Origin: Streptomyces luteogriseus
Lineage (GTDB): Bacteria > Actinomycetota > Actinomycetes > Streptomycetales > Streptomycetaceae
DNA: 64,000 bases
Assembly: GCF_014205055.1 (NCBI RefSeq)
Contig: NZ_JACHMS010000001.1
Span: 8,460,501 to 8,524,500, forward strand
Direction: 5' to 3'
Positions within the stretch are counted from its first letter, which is position 1; every line of letters starts with the position of its first letter. Below are positions 25,375-33,084 of this stretch, piece by piece. A program made the position numbers and the translations under genes. A model generated the notes under the pieces. The model was not told where the DNA came from. It did not search any database and was given only the letters and a program-made list of their open reading frames with translations.

Positions 25375-26412
25375 ATGAACGAGACCGGCCGCTACGCCCA
25401 CCGGCGGGGCATCCACTGCGAGTCGGCCTGCCAATGCGCGGTCCTCGCGGCCGGCGGTTACGACGTCGACGAGGAGATCGTGTTCGGGCTGGACGGAGGC
25501 TTCGGCTTCTCGTTCTTCCCGGCGAACGGCAACGCGCCGGACATCGTCGTCGGCAAGCAGGCGATCATGCCGCTCCGGGCGGCACGGCTGATGGGCGTCG
25601 AGGTCGCCACGCACACGCCGAAGTCCGGTGACGGCCTGGCCAAGCTGCTCGCCTCGGCGCCGGCCGTCATGACCCGGGTCGACCTCGGTCTGCTTCCCTA
25701 CTGGGGTCTGGAGGGGCGCACCTCCTTCGGTGGGTACTTCGTCAACGTGGTCCGCCCGCTCGGCGCCGACGCCTTCGAGGTGTCGGACCCCGCGTTCGAC
25801 GCACCCGTCACGGTGAGCGCGGCCGAGCTCCAGGCGGCCCGGTCCAGCCGCAACTCGCCGCCGCTGAACCCGGACCGGAAGGTGTACGTCTTCGGCACCC
25901 CGCGGCGAACTCCGCAGCTGGACCGTGTCGGTCCGGTGGCGGTCCGCACCCTGTGCCGCGAGATCCTCAGGCCGGGCAGCCGGAACCTGGGCATCCCCGG
26001 GATGAAGCTGCTGGCCACGACGGCGGCGTCCTGGCCGCAGTCCAAGCACGGTGAGGTCGAGGACGTGGACCTGGCCGGCCATGTGGTGCGGACCGACGCA
26101 CTGGCGCGTCAACTGCTGCACCTGGGACGGCAGATCGAGTCCTTCGGTACCGGCGGCGGGCTGTTCCGCCCGCTGATCGGCCGCTACCTGGCGCGGGTCG
26201 CCGACAGCACCGGCGACGCGCGCTATGCCGAAGCGGCCGGGCAGTTCCTCGACAGCGGCCGGCTCTGGTCGAACCTGGGATCCGCACTGCTGGCAGCAGG
26301 GGCCGCCACCGCGCGCGACGACCTCAAAACGCTGGTGGACGCCGTGTCGGACACCGCGCGGTCCGCCATGGACGTCGAGAAGCGGGCGCTCACCGCGCTC
26401 ACCACCCTGTAG
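25375..26412 (+). CDS. BtrH-type protein, paralogue 3, lacking the catalytic His
   Basis: The 345-residue protein retains HCESACQ (Cys15) and the BtrH/DUF4872 layout, including GTGGGLFRPL in the C-terminal half. Where paralogues 1, 2 and 4 have a conserved FAxHYVA it reads FGGYFVN, with Tyr121 in the place of His. An Asp is present downstream (VSDPAF). The N terminus MNETGRYAHRRGIHCES is one residue longer before the motif. It is the most divergent of the four and may be inactive or use another base. ATG 25375 is 4 bp after the AlkD stop. A structural or acceptor-binding role in a multi-BtrH complex is possible. Confidence 0.82.
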   Translation: MNETGRYAHRRGIHCESACQCAVLAAGGYDVDEEIVFGLDGGFGFSFFPANGNAPDIVVGKQAIMPLRAARLMGVEVATHTPKSGDGLAKLLASAPAVMTRVDLGLLPYWGLEGRTSFGGYFVNVVRPLGADAFEVSDPAFDAPVTVSAAELQAARSSRNSPPLNPDRKVYVFGTPRRTPQLDRVGPVAVRTLCREILRPGSRNLGIPGMKLLATTAASWPQSKHGEVEDVDLAGHVVRTDALARQLLHLGRQIESFGTGGGLFRPLIGRYLARVADSTGDARYAEAAGQFLDSGRLWSNLGSALLAAGAATARDDLKTLVDAVSDTARSAMDVEKRALTALTTL

Positions 26413-26427
26413 ACACGAGGTCGAGAC

Positions 26428-26823
26428 ATGCCCACCGAGGACGAGACCGTACTGCTCCAGGGTCCCCGACACTGGAACGAGCACGCCCGCCGGCGCCGGG
26501 CGCAGGGCCCCTTCCGGCCCGATCTGCGCAAGGCGATGCTGCACGGCGCCGACCTGCAGGGCGCCGAGCTCGCCGAGGCGGACTTCACCGACGCCGTGCT
26601 GACCGAGTCGTATCTGATGTCCGCGGACCTCAGGGGCGCGAATCTGGAAGGCGCCGACCTGTGCGAGGCGTACCTCATCCTGGCCGAGTTGAACGGCTGC
26701 CGCCTGGTGGGCGCGAACCTGGACGGCGCGGACCTCAGCGGTGCCGATCTGACCGGCGCGGTCCTGGATACGGGCTTCCGGCGATCCAGCGTGATCTCGG
26801 ACTACCTCACGATCTGGCCATAG
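26428..26823 (+). CDS. Pentapeptide-repeat protein
   Basis: The 131-residue protein is made of consecutive A(D/N)LxG/x-type pentapeptides from about residue 30 to 115 (ADLQGAELAEADF, ADLRGANLEGADL, ANLDGADLSGADL). This is the right-handed quadrilateral beta-helix seen in Qnr, McbG and AlbG, which protect DNA gyrase by mimicking DNA. Roughly 17 repeats give a rod shorter than Qnr. Its place between a glycosylase/BtrH pair and the carbamoyltransferase suggests a self-protection role, perhaps as a DNA mimic, but pentapeptide proteins have many other functions. The start follows the BtrH stop by 15 bp. Confidence 0.9.
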   Translation: MPTEDETVLLQGPRHWNEHARRRRAQGPFRPDLRKAMLHGADLQGAELAEADFTDAVLTESYLMSADLRGANLEGADLCEAYLILAELNGCRLVGANLDGADLSGADLTGAVLDTGFRRSSVISDYLTIWP

Positions 26824-26838
26824 CGAAAGGAGCTCCTC

Positions 26839-28617
26839 ATGATCGTTCTGGGCTACAACGGATTCGGCAAGTCTGCGGAAATCTTCGGACGCCTCTTTCG
26901 CGCCACCGGCATCGACCGTCACCTGCTGTACGGCCATGACTCGTCCGCCGCGCTCGTCGTCGACGGTAAGCTCGTCGCCGCCGTCGAGGAGGAGCGGCTC
27001 AACCGGGAGAAGAAGACGTCGAGCTTCCCGGTCAACGCGATGCGCTGGTGCCTGGATTCGGTCGGCATATCCTTCGACGACGTCGACACGTTCGCCTTCT
27101 CCTGGCAGTTCTCGCAGGACGTGGTGAACAAGATGATCGCCGAGATCACCGAGGACCGGGAAGCGTCCGTCGAGCAGAAGTTCGCGCGCTTGCGGCGGCT
27201 GGCGGAAACCCATGAGGCGATGTTCGGCGAGGCCGCGACCGAGGCCGATTTCCTCGAGTACACGGGCCACCGGCTGAGCCCTGAAAAGCTGGTCCGGGTT
27301 CCGCACCACATCGCGCATCTGATGACGGGATACCACCTCTCGGGCGGCGGAGACGCGGCATTCCTGGTCAGCGACGGCCGTGCCGAATGGCTTTCGTCGA
27401 TCATGGGTGAGGTGCGCGACGGCGAGGTGAAGATCTTCGACGACATGACCATCGACTCGCGGCACTCACTCGCGATGCTCTTCTCCGTGGTGACGCGCTA
27501 TCTCGGATTCGTCCCGAACAACGACGAGTACAAGGTGATGGGACTGGCCGGCTATGGCCCGCCGCCCGAGCCGAACCCGTTCCTCGAGCACGTGGTCGAG
27601 ATGTGCCCCGACGGCACCTACAGGATTCCCTATCCGGCGAACGCGGTACCCGCCTACTACGAGCTCTTCGACCGCATCTTCGGCGGAGATGCCGAGGACC
27701 GGGAGGAGTTCGACTACCGGGTCCGCGTGGCCAGTGCGGCCCAGCACATGCTGGAGACGGCGACCGCGGGCCAGATCCGGACGCTCGAAGCCCGGAGCGA
27801 CCTGCCGCGCGTGATATTCGAGGGCGGACTCGCCCTGAACTGCGTCAACAACAGCAAACTGCTGGAGCGTTCACGCTTCACCGGGATGGACGTCAGCTTC
27901 GGAGCCAGCGACGTCGGCGTGGCCATCGGCGCGGCGCTGTTCGCCAGTGGCCGGGCCGGCACACCGCCCCGGGTCGGCCCGTCCCCGTACCTGGGCCCGA
28001 GCTACGACGGCCAGGAGATCCGGGCCGCCCTCCAGCAGTACGCCGACCAGGTCGTCTGGCGCGAGCTGGACCCCGCGGACGTGCCGCGGGAGGCCGCCAC
28101 CCTGATGCAGGAGCGCTGCGTCATCGGGTGGTTCCAGGGGCGTATGGAGTACGGGCCGCGCGCCCTGGGCAACCGCAGCATCCTGGCCAACCCGAAGTTC
28201 CCCGACATCAAGGACATCATCAACGAACGCATCAAGCACCGCGAGCAGTTCCGGCCCTTCGCCCCCGTGGTCCTCGAGCACCTCGCGCCGGACGTCTTCG
28301 AACTCGGCAAGAAGACGTCCTCGCCCTACATGACCTTCGTGGTTCCGGTGCGTCCCGAGTACCGGGAGAGGATCCAGGGCGCCTGCCACGTCGACGCCAC
28401 CTCGCGGATCCAGACGGTCACCGAGCAGAGCAACCCCCTGCTCGCCGAGCTGCTGCGGGAGTTCACCGAACTGACCGGGATTCCCTGCCTGATCAACACC
28501 TCGTTCAACGTCGCCGGCGAACCCATCGTCTGCTCGCCCACGGACGCCCTGTCCTGCTTCCTCAAGACCGAGATGGATCACCTGTTCCTCGGCAACTTCC
28601 TGGTCTCGCGAATCTGA
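26839..28617 (+). CDS. Carbamoyltransferase, TobZ/NodU/CmcH family
   Basis: The 592-residue protein has the Kae1-like N-terminal domain with the metal-binding GHDSSAAL and HHIAHL histidines and NNDEYKVMGLAGYG. Its C-terminal carbamoyl-phosphate domain shows GRMEYGPRALGNRS, HREQFRPFAP and INTSFNVAGEPIVCSP. Family members use carbamoyl phosphate and ATP to carbamoylate hydroxyls; a few carbamoylate amines. CC-1065 ends in an N-carboxamide on its terminal pyrroloindole unit, so a carbamoyltransferase is expected in such a cluster. A ribosome site (AAAGGAGCT) precedes ATG 26839. The protein is full length, with no missing motif seen. Confidence 0.93.
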   Translation: MIVLGYNGFGKSAEIFGRLFRATGIDRHLLYGHDSSAALVVDGKLVAAVEEERLNREKKTSSFPVNAMRWCLDSVGISFDDVDTFAFSWQFSQDVVNKMIAEITEDREASVEQKFARLRRLAETHEAMFGEAATEADFLEYTGHRLSPEKLVRVPHHIAHLMTGYHLSGGGDAAFLVSDGRAEWLSSIMGEVRDGEVKIFDDMTIDSRHSLAMLFSVVTRYLGFVPNNDEYKVMGLAGYGPPPEPNPFLEHVVEMCPDGTYRIPYPANAVPAYYELFDRIFGGDAEDREEFDYRVRVASAAQHMLETATAGQIRTLEARSDLPRVIFEGGLALNCVNNSKLLERSRFTGMDVSFGASDVGVAIGAALFASGRAGTPPRVGPSPYLGPSYDGQEIRAALQQYADQVVWRELDPADVPREAATLMQERCVIGWFQGRMEYGPRALGNRSILANPKFPDIKDIINERIKHREQFRPFAPVVLEHLAPDVFELGKKTSSPYMTFVVPVRPEYRERIQGACHVDATSRIQTVTEQSNPLLAELLREFTELTGIPCLINTSFNVAGEPIVCSPTDALSCFLKTEMDHLFLGNFLVSRI

Positions 28618-28706
28618 ACGAAGAAGACCTCCCTGATTCCGGCGTCCGCAATCGTACTTCAGGGGGTTGCGCTACGCTCTACGCGATGGAAGGGAGACGA
28701 GAACAA

Positions 28707-29693
28707 GTGTCGCTTTTAGAAGAAGATCCGTACGTCGGCAACCATTGCGAGTCGACCACCCTCGTGAATCTCCTGCGGCAGCGGGAGGTCGACTTGTCGG
28801 AGTCGCTCATTTTCGGGCTCGCCGGTGGTTTGTCGTTCATCTACTGGCGGACGAAGCAGATGCCGACCCCGTTCGTCGGTGGCCGCATCAAGCCCGACAC
28901 GCTGTCCGAGAATCTCGCGAATGCGCTGAAACTGCGGCTGTCCGTTCATGAGACGTCGTCGGTGAAGCGGGCGAAGGAACAGCTGCTGGCCGAGCTTGAA
29001 TCCGGAACCATTGTGGGTCTCAAGCTCGACCGCTACTTCCTCGACTACTCCACCGACGACTTCCGGTTCGCGGCCCACTACGTCGCGTGCGTCGGCTACG
29101 ACGACGACCGTTTCGCCCTGGTCGAAACCCGGCCGCTCGGCCTCCAGTGGGCCTCCGGGGAATCCCTCGAAACAGCGCGGAACGCCCGGGGACCGATGAG
29201 TTCCCGCAATCGCGCCTTCACCCTCGACCTCCCCAAGGGCGGCATTCCCGATCTGGGGAAAGCCGCGCGCAAAGGCATCAAAAAGGCGGCGGAGGACTTT
29301 CTGAATCCGCCGATCTCCAACTTCGGATACAAGGGCATGCACAAGGTCGCCGACCTGATGCCGCAGTGGCTCGACGACCTCGACTCACCCGCCGACAGCC
29401 TTCCGGAGATCTGCACGATCATGGAGGACGCGGGAACCGGCGGCGGCCTGTTCCGCACGATGTGGGCGGAGTTCCTGGCGGAGACCGCCGATATCACCGG
29501 CACGGGCGAATACCAGGAGGTCTCGGACGCGTACCGCGAGGTGTCGAAGAAGTGGACCGAGGTGGCCGGACTGCTGAACGAGGCGGGAGTCGCGTCCTCA
29601 CGGGAATCCCTCCACAGTGCGTCAAAACTCGTTCATGAGGCCGCAGACAGGGAGCAACTCCTGATGCAGCGCCTTCTGGAACTGTCGAGCTGA
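28707..29693 (+). CDS. BtrH-type acyltransferase-like protein, paralogue 4 (contains TTA codon)
   Basis: This 328-residue near-twin of the gene at 4984 has Cys14 (HCESTT), His124 (FAAHYVACVGY) and a Glu in the acid position (ALVET). GTG 28707 is preferred over the in-frame ATG 28686: GGAAGGGAG lies about 8 to 10 bp before the GTG, and this start makes the protein exactly as long as paralogue 2, with the same offset to the Cys motif. Codon 4 is TTA, rare in Streptomyces and read by the bldA tRNA, so translation is probably delayed until development. It is preceded by an 89-bp gap after the carbamoyltransferase, the largest within the last third of the cluster, and is the last gene of the run. 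Confidence 0.87.
   Translation: MSLLEEDPYVGNHCESTTLVNLLRQREVDLSESLIFGLAGGLSFIYWRTKQMPTPFVGGRIKPDTLSENLANALKLRLSVHETSSVKRAKEQLLAELESGTIVGLKLDRYFLDYSTDDFRFAAHYVACVGYDDDRFALVETRPLGLQWASGESLETARNARGPMSSRNRAFTLDLPKGGIPDLGKAARKGIKKAAEDFLNPPISNFGYKGMHKVADLMPQWLDDLDSPADSLPEICTIMEDAGTGGGLFRTMWAEFLAETADITGTGEYQEVSDAYREVSKKWTEVAGLLNEAGVASSRESLHSASKLVHEAADREQLLMQRLLELSS
28716..28718 (+). promoter_or_regulatory. TTA (bldA-dependent) codon near the start of BtrH paralogue 4
   Basis: The fourth codon of the gene starting at GTG 28707 is TTA. In Streptomyces, TTA codons need the developmentally regulated bldA leucyl-tRNA and are concentrated in antibiotic and regulatory genes. I did not notice another in-frame TTA in the cluster, although I did not scan every codon exhaustively. 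Confidence 0.8.
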
Positions 29694-29853
29694 GCCCGGG
29701 GATCTACCGTCGAGCGGGATGGTGGTGGGGGCGAGGACGTCACGGGCAGAGACCGCCCACCCGCTGAGCGGTAACCGCCCAACGCCCCCACGGGCATCCG
29801 CCGTCTGACAGCTCACCGCCCGCCACCCGTCCCACGCGGACTCGGGTCGGTGG

Positions 29854-30336
29854 TCACTGGACCGGGAACTCCAGCTCGGGGCGGTCCCAGGCCACGGCAG
29901 GAGGGTTCGCGGAGACGGTCCCGGTGGGCAGCGCGCCCACGCTGCGGTAGAACCCCTCGGCCGGAGGGTGTGACACCACCCGGACCCGGTCCAGCCCCGC
30001 CACGCGCGCCTCGGATTTCATGTGCTCGACGAGCAGCCGCCCGATGCCGCGGCCCTGCATCCCGTTCTCGACGAAGAGCAGGTCAAGCTCCGGCGGCGCG
30101 AGGACCAGCGAGTAGAAACCGAGCACCCGGCCCCCGGCATCGTCGGCGTCGACGGCGACGAAGACCCGATGCGTCTCGATGTAGTCGGGCCCGACGCGGT
30201 AGTCCTCGACCATCCCCGCGTACTGACCCTCGTAGGCGCGCGAGCCGCGCACGAGCCGCGTGAGTCGCTTGACGTCCCGGGCGACAGCCCGGCGTATGAC
30301 GATCTCGCCACGCATGGATGTACTGCGCACCTGCAT
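29854..30336 (-). CDS. GNAT family N-acetyltransferase
   Basis: The protein is about 160 residues with the GNAT core: VLGFYSLVLAPPELDLLFVENGMQGRGIGRLLVEHM contains the acetyl-CoA pyrophosphate loop (GMQGRGIG), and the C-terminal strand reads VSHPPAEGFYRSVGA. The start at 30336 (MQVRS) is chosen because AGGA stands 8 bp upstream on the minus strand; 30315 (MRGEIV) also fits the beginning of the domain. It faces the biosynthetic run and therefore marks the cluster's right border. The substrate is unknown. Confidence 0.85.
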   Translation of the reverse strand: MQVRSTSMRGEIVIRRAVARDVKRLTRLVRGSRAYEGQYAGMVEDYRVGPDYIETHRVFVAVDADDAGGRVLGFYSLVLAPPELDLLFVENGMQGRGIGRLLVEHMKSEARVAGLDRVRVVSHPPAEGFYRSVGALPTGTVSANPPAVAWDRPELEFPVQ

Positions 30337-30506
30337 GAGGAGCATCCTACGCACCCCGCTGCGACGTGCTGCTGCCGTCACGGGCGGTGTGCACCTCACG
30401 TAAGCTACCGCTCGGTAATTTTCAGGGGGAGTTCTCGTCCGAGGACTCTGGGCCCGCGCGACGGTCGACCAGCCGTGCATCCGCGGGCCCTCGACGTAGG
30501 ACGTGT

Positions 30507-32498
30507 ATGCATCACCGTATGACGCGGCACACTGTCGCGTTTCTGATGGCCTTGGCGGTTTTGTTCGGCCCGGGCCTGGGGGAGAAGACCGCTGCCGCGG
30601 CCGAGGGCATCGACAGGCGCCAGGCGGCCGTCAGCGCCGCCGAGAAGCTCGCCGGAATCGTCAGAGCAGCAGCCAAGTACTCCGGGTGCGGCGGCAAGCC
30701 GCTGCTCGAAAAGCCCGCCTGCTACCGGGAGTTCGCCGACAAGGCGATCCGGGTCGGCGCCGGCGTGGGGGTGGCCGCGTACGCCATCCACTACCTGCAC
30801 AAGGACAACACCCAGCACTTCGCCGGCCTCCGCAAGGAGCTCGCCGGGTTCGAGGAGCTGAAGGAGGCGGTCAAACAGGACCCCGCCGCCATCACCGACC
30901 CGGCCCTGCGGGCCGAGGCCGAGAAGAAGATCCGCGCCGCCTACGCCGCCGCGCAGGCGGACGTCGACCACCGGCTCGCGAAGGTCAACGAGACCATCCA
31001 GACCGTGGTGGCGCTGGCCGAGGTCACCGTCGCGTTCCTGCAGATCATCTTCGCCCTGGCCGCTCTCGTCGGCGACCCGGAGTTCCAGAAGGCGGCGACC
31101 AGCATCAGGACCGGTCTCGAGGGCATGGGCAAGGACCTCGACAAGATCAACGCCGGCCTCAGCCAGATGAGTCATGCCCTCGACGACATGAACGACTCGC
31201 TGGGTGAGGTGAACGGCGCCCTGGACCAGATGAACCGGGGGATCGGCCGCGCCAACAAGGGCATGGACGAGATGAACCGGGGGATCGGCCAGGCCAACAA
31301 GGGCATGGACGAGCTCAACAAGCACGTGCCCGGCATCAAGAAGGGCGCCGAGAAGCTCAAGGAGCTGCCCGGCATCGAGTTCGACTTCTCGCACCTCAAG
31401 GACACCTGGGGCTCCGGCACCTCCGGACTGGACGCCGACGAGCAGCAGCGCCGCATGGGACTGCTGCTGGACCTGCTGCCCGGCATCGGTGACGGCAAGG
31501 GCATCGTCGAGGCCGTCACGGGCAAGGACCTCGCCACCGGCGAGGAGCTGAGCGGCTTCGACCGGGCCACGGGAGCGCTGGTCGTGCTGCGCTGGCTCAA
31601 GACGGGCAAGAAGGCCCTGGACGGCGACGACGTGCGGACCGCCCGCAAGGGCACGTGCGTCGCCGGAAGCGTCACCGACAACAGCTTCCCGGCCGGGACG
31701 CTGGTCCTCATGGGCGACGGGGGCAGCACACCGATCGAGCGCGTGCGCGAAGGAGACGAGGTGCTGGCCACCGATCCCGGAACCGGCTCCACCCGGGCCG
31801 AGCCGGTGACCGACCTGATCACGGGAACGGGGGAGAAGCGCCTGATCACCGTCGTCGTGGACACCGACGGCGCAGCGGGGGAGCGCACGGACACGATCAC
31901 GGCGACGGACCGCCACCCCTTCTGGACGCCGGGCCCGGGCCTGTGGACCGATGCCGTGGACCTGACCGCGGGAACGGAGCTGCGCACCAGCACGGGCGGG
32001 GACGTGGAAGTCACCGCGGTCGCCACGCGCACCGTCGAGCAGACGGTCCACAACCTCACCGTCGCCGGCACGCACACGTACTACGTGCTCGCCGGAAGCA
32101 CACCCGTCCTGGTCCACAATGCCAAGAAGAACAAGTGCAGCCTCGAGATCGACCACGTGGGCCAGGTCGACCAGGACTGGGTCACCAAGGGCGCTCACGT
32201 CAACATGAAGGACGGCATGGAAGTGGCGCTGCGCCCGGACGGCCAGGGCGGCATCCGGGGCGAGGCCATTCGGCTGAGGAACGGCACCGCCACGCAGAAG
32301 CAGGTCGACGCCGTCGTCGCGACGATCAAATCCGACCCCAAGGTGCGCGCTGACATGATCAGGGTGACGAAGGGCGCCAAGGAGGTCTTCGAGTCCAGCG
32401 CCAAGGCCATGAAGGAAGGCCGCAACCCGCAGTGGCGCTTCAGCAACGACCGCACGGCCGAACTGCAGGCCCTGATCGAAGCGATGGAGAGGATGTAG
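30507..32498 (+). CDS. Secreted polymorphic toxin with coiled coil, Hint domain and C-terminal toxin
   Basis: The 663-residue protein starts with a signal peptide (TRHTVAFLMALAVLFGPG, cleavage near AAAAEG). Residues about 150 to 290 are helical with heptads and a 14-residue tandem repeat (NRGIGxANKGMDE). A pretoxin Hint domain runs from about 391 to 538 (NSFPAGTLVLMGDG; TATDRHPFWTP; HTYYVLAGSTPVLVHN ending His537-Asn538). The last 125 residues are a toxin domain I do not recognise (IDHVGQVDQDWVTKGAHVN...). At the Hint nucleophile position, normally Cys before NSF, the residue is Asp391; the nearest Cys is Cys384. The gene at 32499 starts immediately after the stop and is the likely immunity gene. 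ATG 30507 has AGG 7 bp upstream. Confidence 0.85.
   Translation: MHHRMTRHTVAFLMALAVLFGPGLGEKTAAAAEGIDRRQAAVSAAEKLAGIVRAAAKYSGCGGKPLLEKPACYREFADKAIRVGAGVGVAAYAIHYLHKDNTQHFAGLRKELAGFEELKEAVKQDPAAITDPALRAEAEKKIRAAYAAAQADVDHRLAKVNETIQTVVALAEVTVAFLQIIFALAALVGDPEFQKAATSIRTGLEGMGKDLDKINAGLSQMSHALDDMNDSLGEVNGALDQMNRGIGRANKGMDEMNRGIGQANKGMDELNKHVPGIKKGAEKLKELPGIEFDFSHLKDTWGSGTSGLDADEQQRRMGLLLDLLPGIGDGKGIVEAVTGKDLATGEELSGFDRATGALVVLRWLKTGKKALDGDDVRTARKGTCVAGSVTDNSFPAGTLVLMGDGGSTPIERVREGDEVLATDPGTGSTRAEPVTDLITGTGEKRLITVVVDTDGAAGERTDTITATDRHPFWTPGPGLWTDAVDLTAGTELRTSTGGDVEVTAVATRTVEQTVHNLTVAGTHTYYVLAGSTPVLVHNAKKNKCSLEIDHVGQVDQDWVTKGAHVNMKDGMEVALRPDGQGGIRGEAIRLRNGTATQKQVDAVVATIKSDPKVRADMIRVTKGAKEVFESSAKAMKEGRNPQWRFSNDRTAELQALIEAMERM
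31230..31313 (+). repeat. Two tandem 42-bp repeats within the toxin coiled-coil region
   Basis: Units 31230 to 31271 and 31272 to 31313 are identical at 40 of 42 positions. Each encodes a 14-residue unit starting MNRGIG and ending GMDE. They lie in the helical stalk ahead of the Hint domain and probably arose by slippage, lengthening the stalk by two heptads. Confidence 0.9.
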
Positions 32499-33005
32499 AT
32501 GTCCGGCCTCGACTTCTACGCCCATGTCGCCACCCGCGGCGACGTGCTGGGCGTGGGCATCGGCGCGCAGCCCGCCGAATGGGAGACCAGGCTCGGCGCC
32601 GACTTCCTCGACGCCGAGGACGGCAGCCTGCTGCGCCGGGACTACGGGCTCGTGGAGCTCTCGTTCCAGGAGGAGGACGGCGCCCGGCCCTGCTTCGGAG
32701 TGAGCGTGCAGGTGCACCGATTGCGGTGGGACACCGAGTCGTCCGTCCCGGCGGCCCTGCGCGATGCGTACGGCGTCTTCGCTCCCTCGACGCGCTTCGA
32801 GGACCTGGCCGCCGCGATCGCCGGGCTCGGCTGCTCGATCGAATCCGAGCCGGACGAGGACGGCACGTCCGGGGACACGCACCGCTACCGGGTGCCCGAG
32901 TCCGGCGTGAGGATCTTCGTCCGCGCTGACGAGAACGCCGGGGAGCAGACGGGCGAGGTCTGGAGCCTCAGTGTGTCTCCCGCGTGGTGGCGCGCGGCGG
33001 CCTGA
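32499..33005 (+). CDS. Probable immunity protein for the upstream polymorphic toxin
   Basis: The 168-residue protein starts on the base after the toxin stop codon. It is acidic and rich in Trp, Glu and Asp (LSFQEEDGARPCFGVSVQVHRL; WSLSVSPAWW) and has no signal peptide, as expected for a cytoplasmic immunity protein. I recognise no named family. The assignment rests on gene order, lack of spacing, size and composition. Its end is followed within 25 bp by a strong hairpin, so the toxin and immunity genes form a closed transcription unit. Confidence 0.7.
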   Translation: MSGLDFYAHVATRGDVLGVGIGAQPAEWETRLGADFLDAEDGSLLRRDYGLVELSFQEEDGARPCFGVSVQVHRLRWDTESSVPAALRDAYGVFAPSTRFEDLAAAIAGLGCSIESEPDEDGTSGDTHRYRVPESGVRIFVRADENAGEQTGEVWSLSVSPAWWRAAA

Positions 33006-33028
33006 GCCGTCGAGGCGGGTCGTGCCAC

Positions 33029-33068
33029 CGTTCGCCGTCACCTCGTGTGTACGAGATGACGGCGAACG
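33029..33068. terminator. Bidirectional hairpin terminator between immunity gene and MerR gene
   Basis: A perfect 12-bp arm CGTTCGCCGTCA (33029 to 33040) pairs with 33057 to 33068. After one mismatch an inner 5-bp stem CTCGT/ACGAG closes on a GTGT loop. It lies between convergent genes. There is no clear U tract, which is common for Streptomyces terminators. Confidence 0.8.
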
Positions 33069-33084
33069 AGCGCGATACGGCCGA

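Noticed and set aside
25228..27465. Minus-strand open frame of 745 codons opposite BtrH 3, pentapeptide and carbamoyltransferase genes
   Set aside because: It is a shadow frame. The apparent repeats in it are the complement of the pentapeptide repeats.
28618..28706. Promoter for BtrH paralogue 4 in the 89-bp gap (possible TACGCT -10 near 28672)
   Set aside because: No matching -35 at normal spacing; too weak to annotate.
29725..29791. Possible nested hairpin (GTGGGGGCG with CGCCCCCAC, 49 bp apart) after the last cluster gene
   Set aside because: The arms are short and far apart with only a weak inner stem, so I do not call it a terminator, although one is expected here.
30405..33041. Minus-strand open frame of 878 codons opposite the toxin gene
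   Set aside because: Its repeats mirror the toxin coiled coil. The plus-strand gene has a signal peptide, Hint domain and ribosome site.
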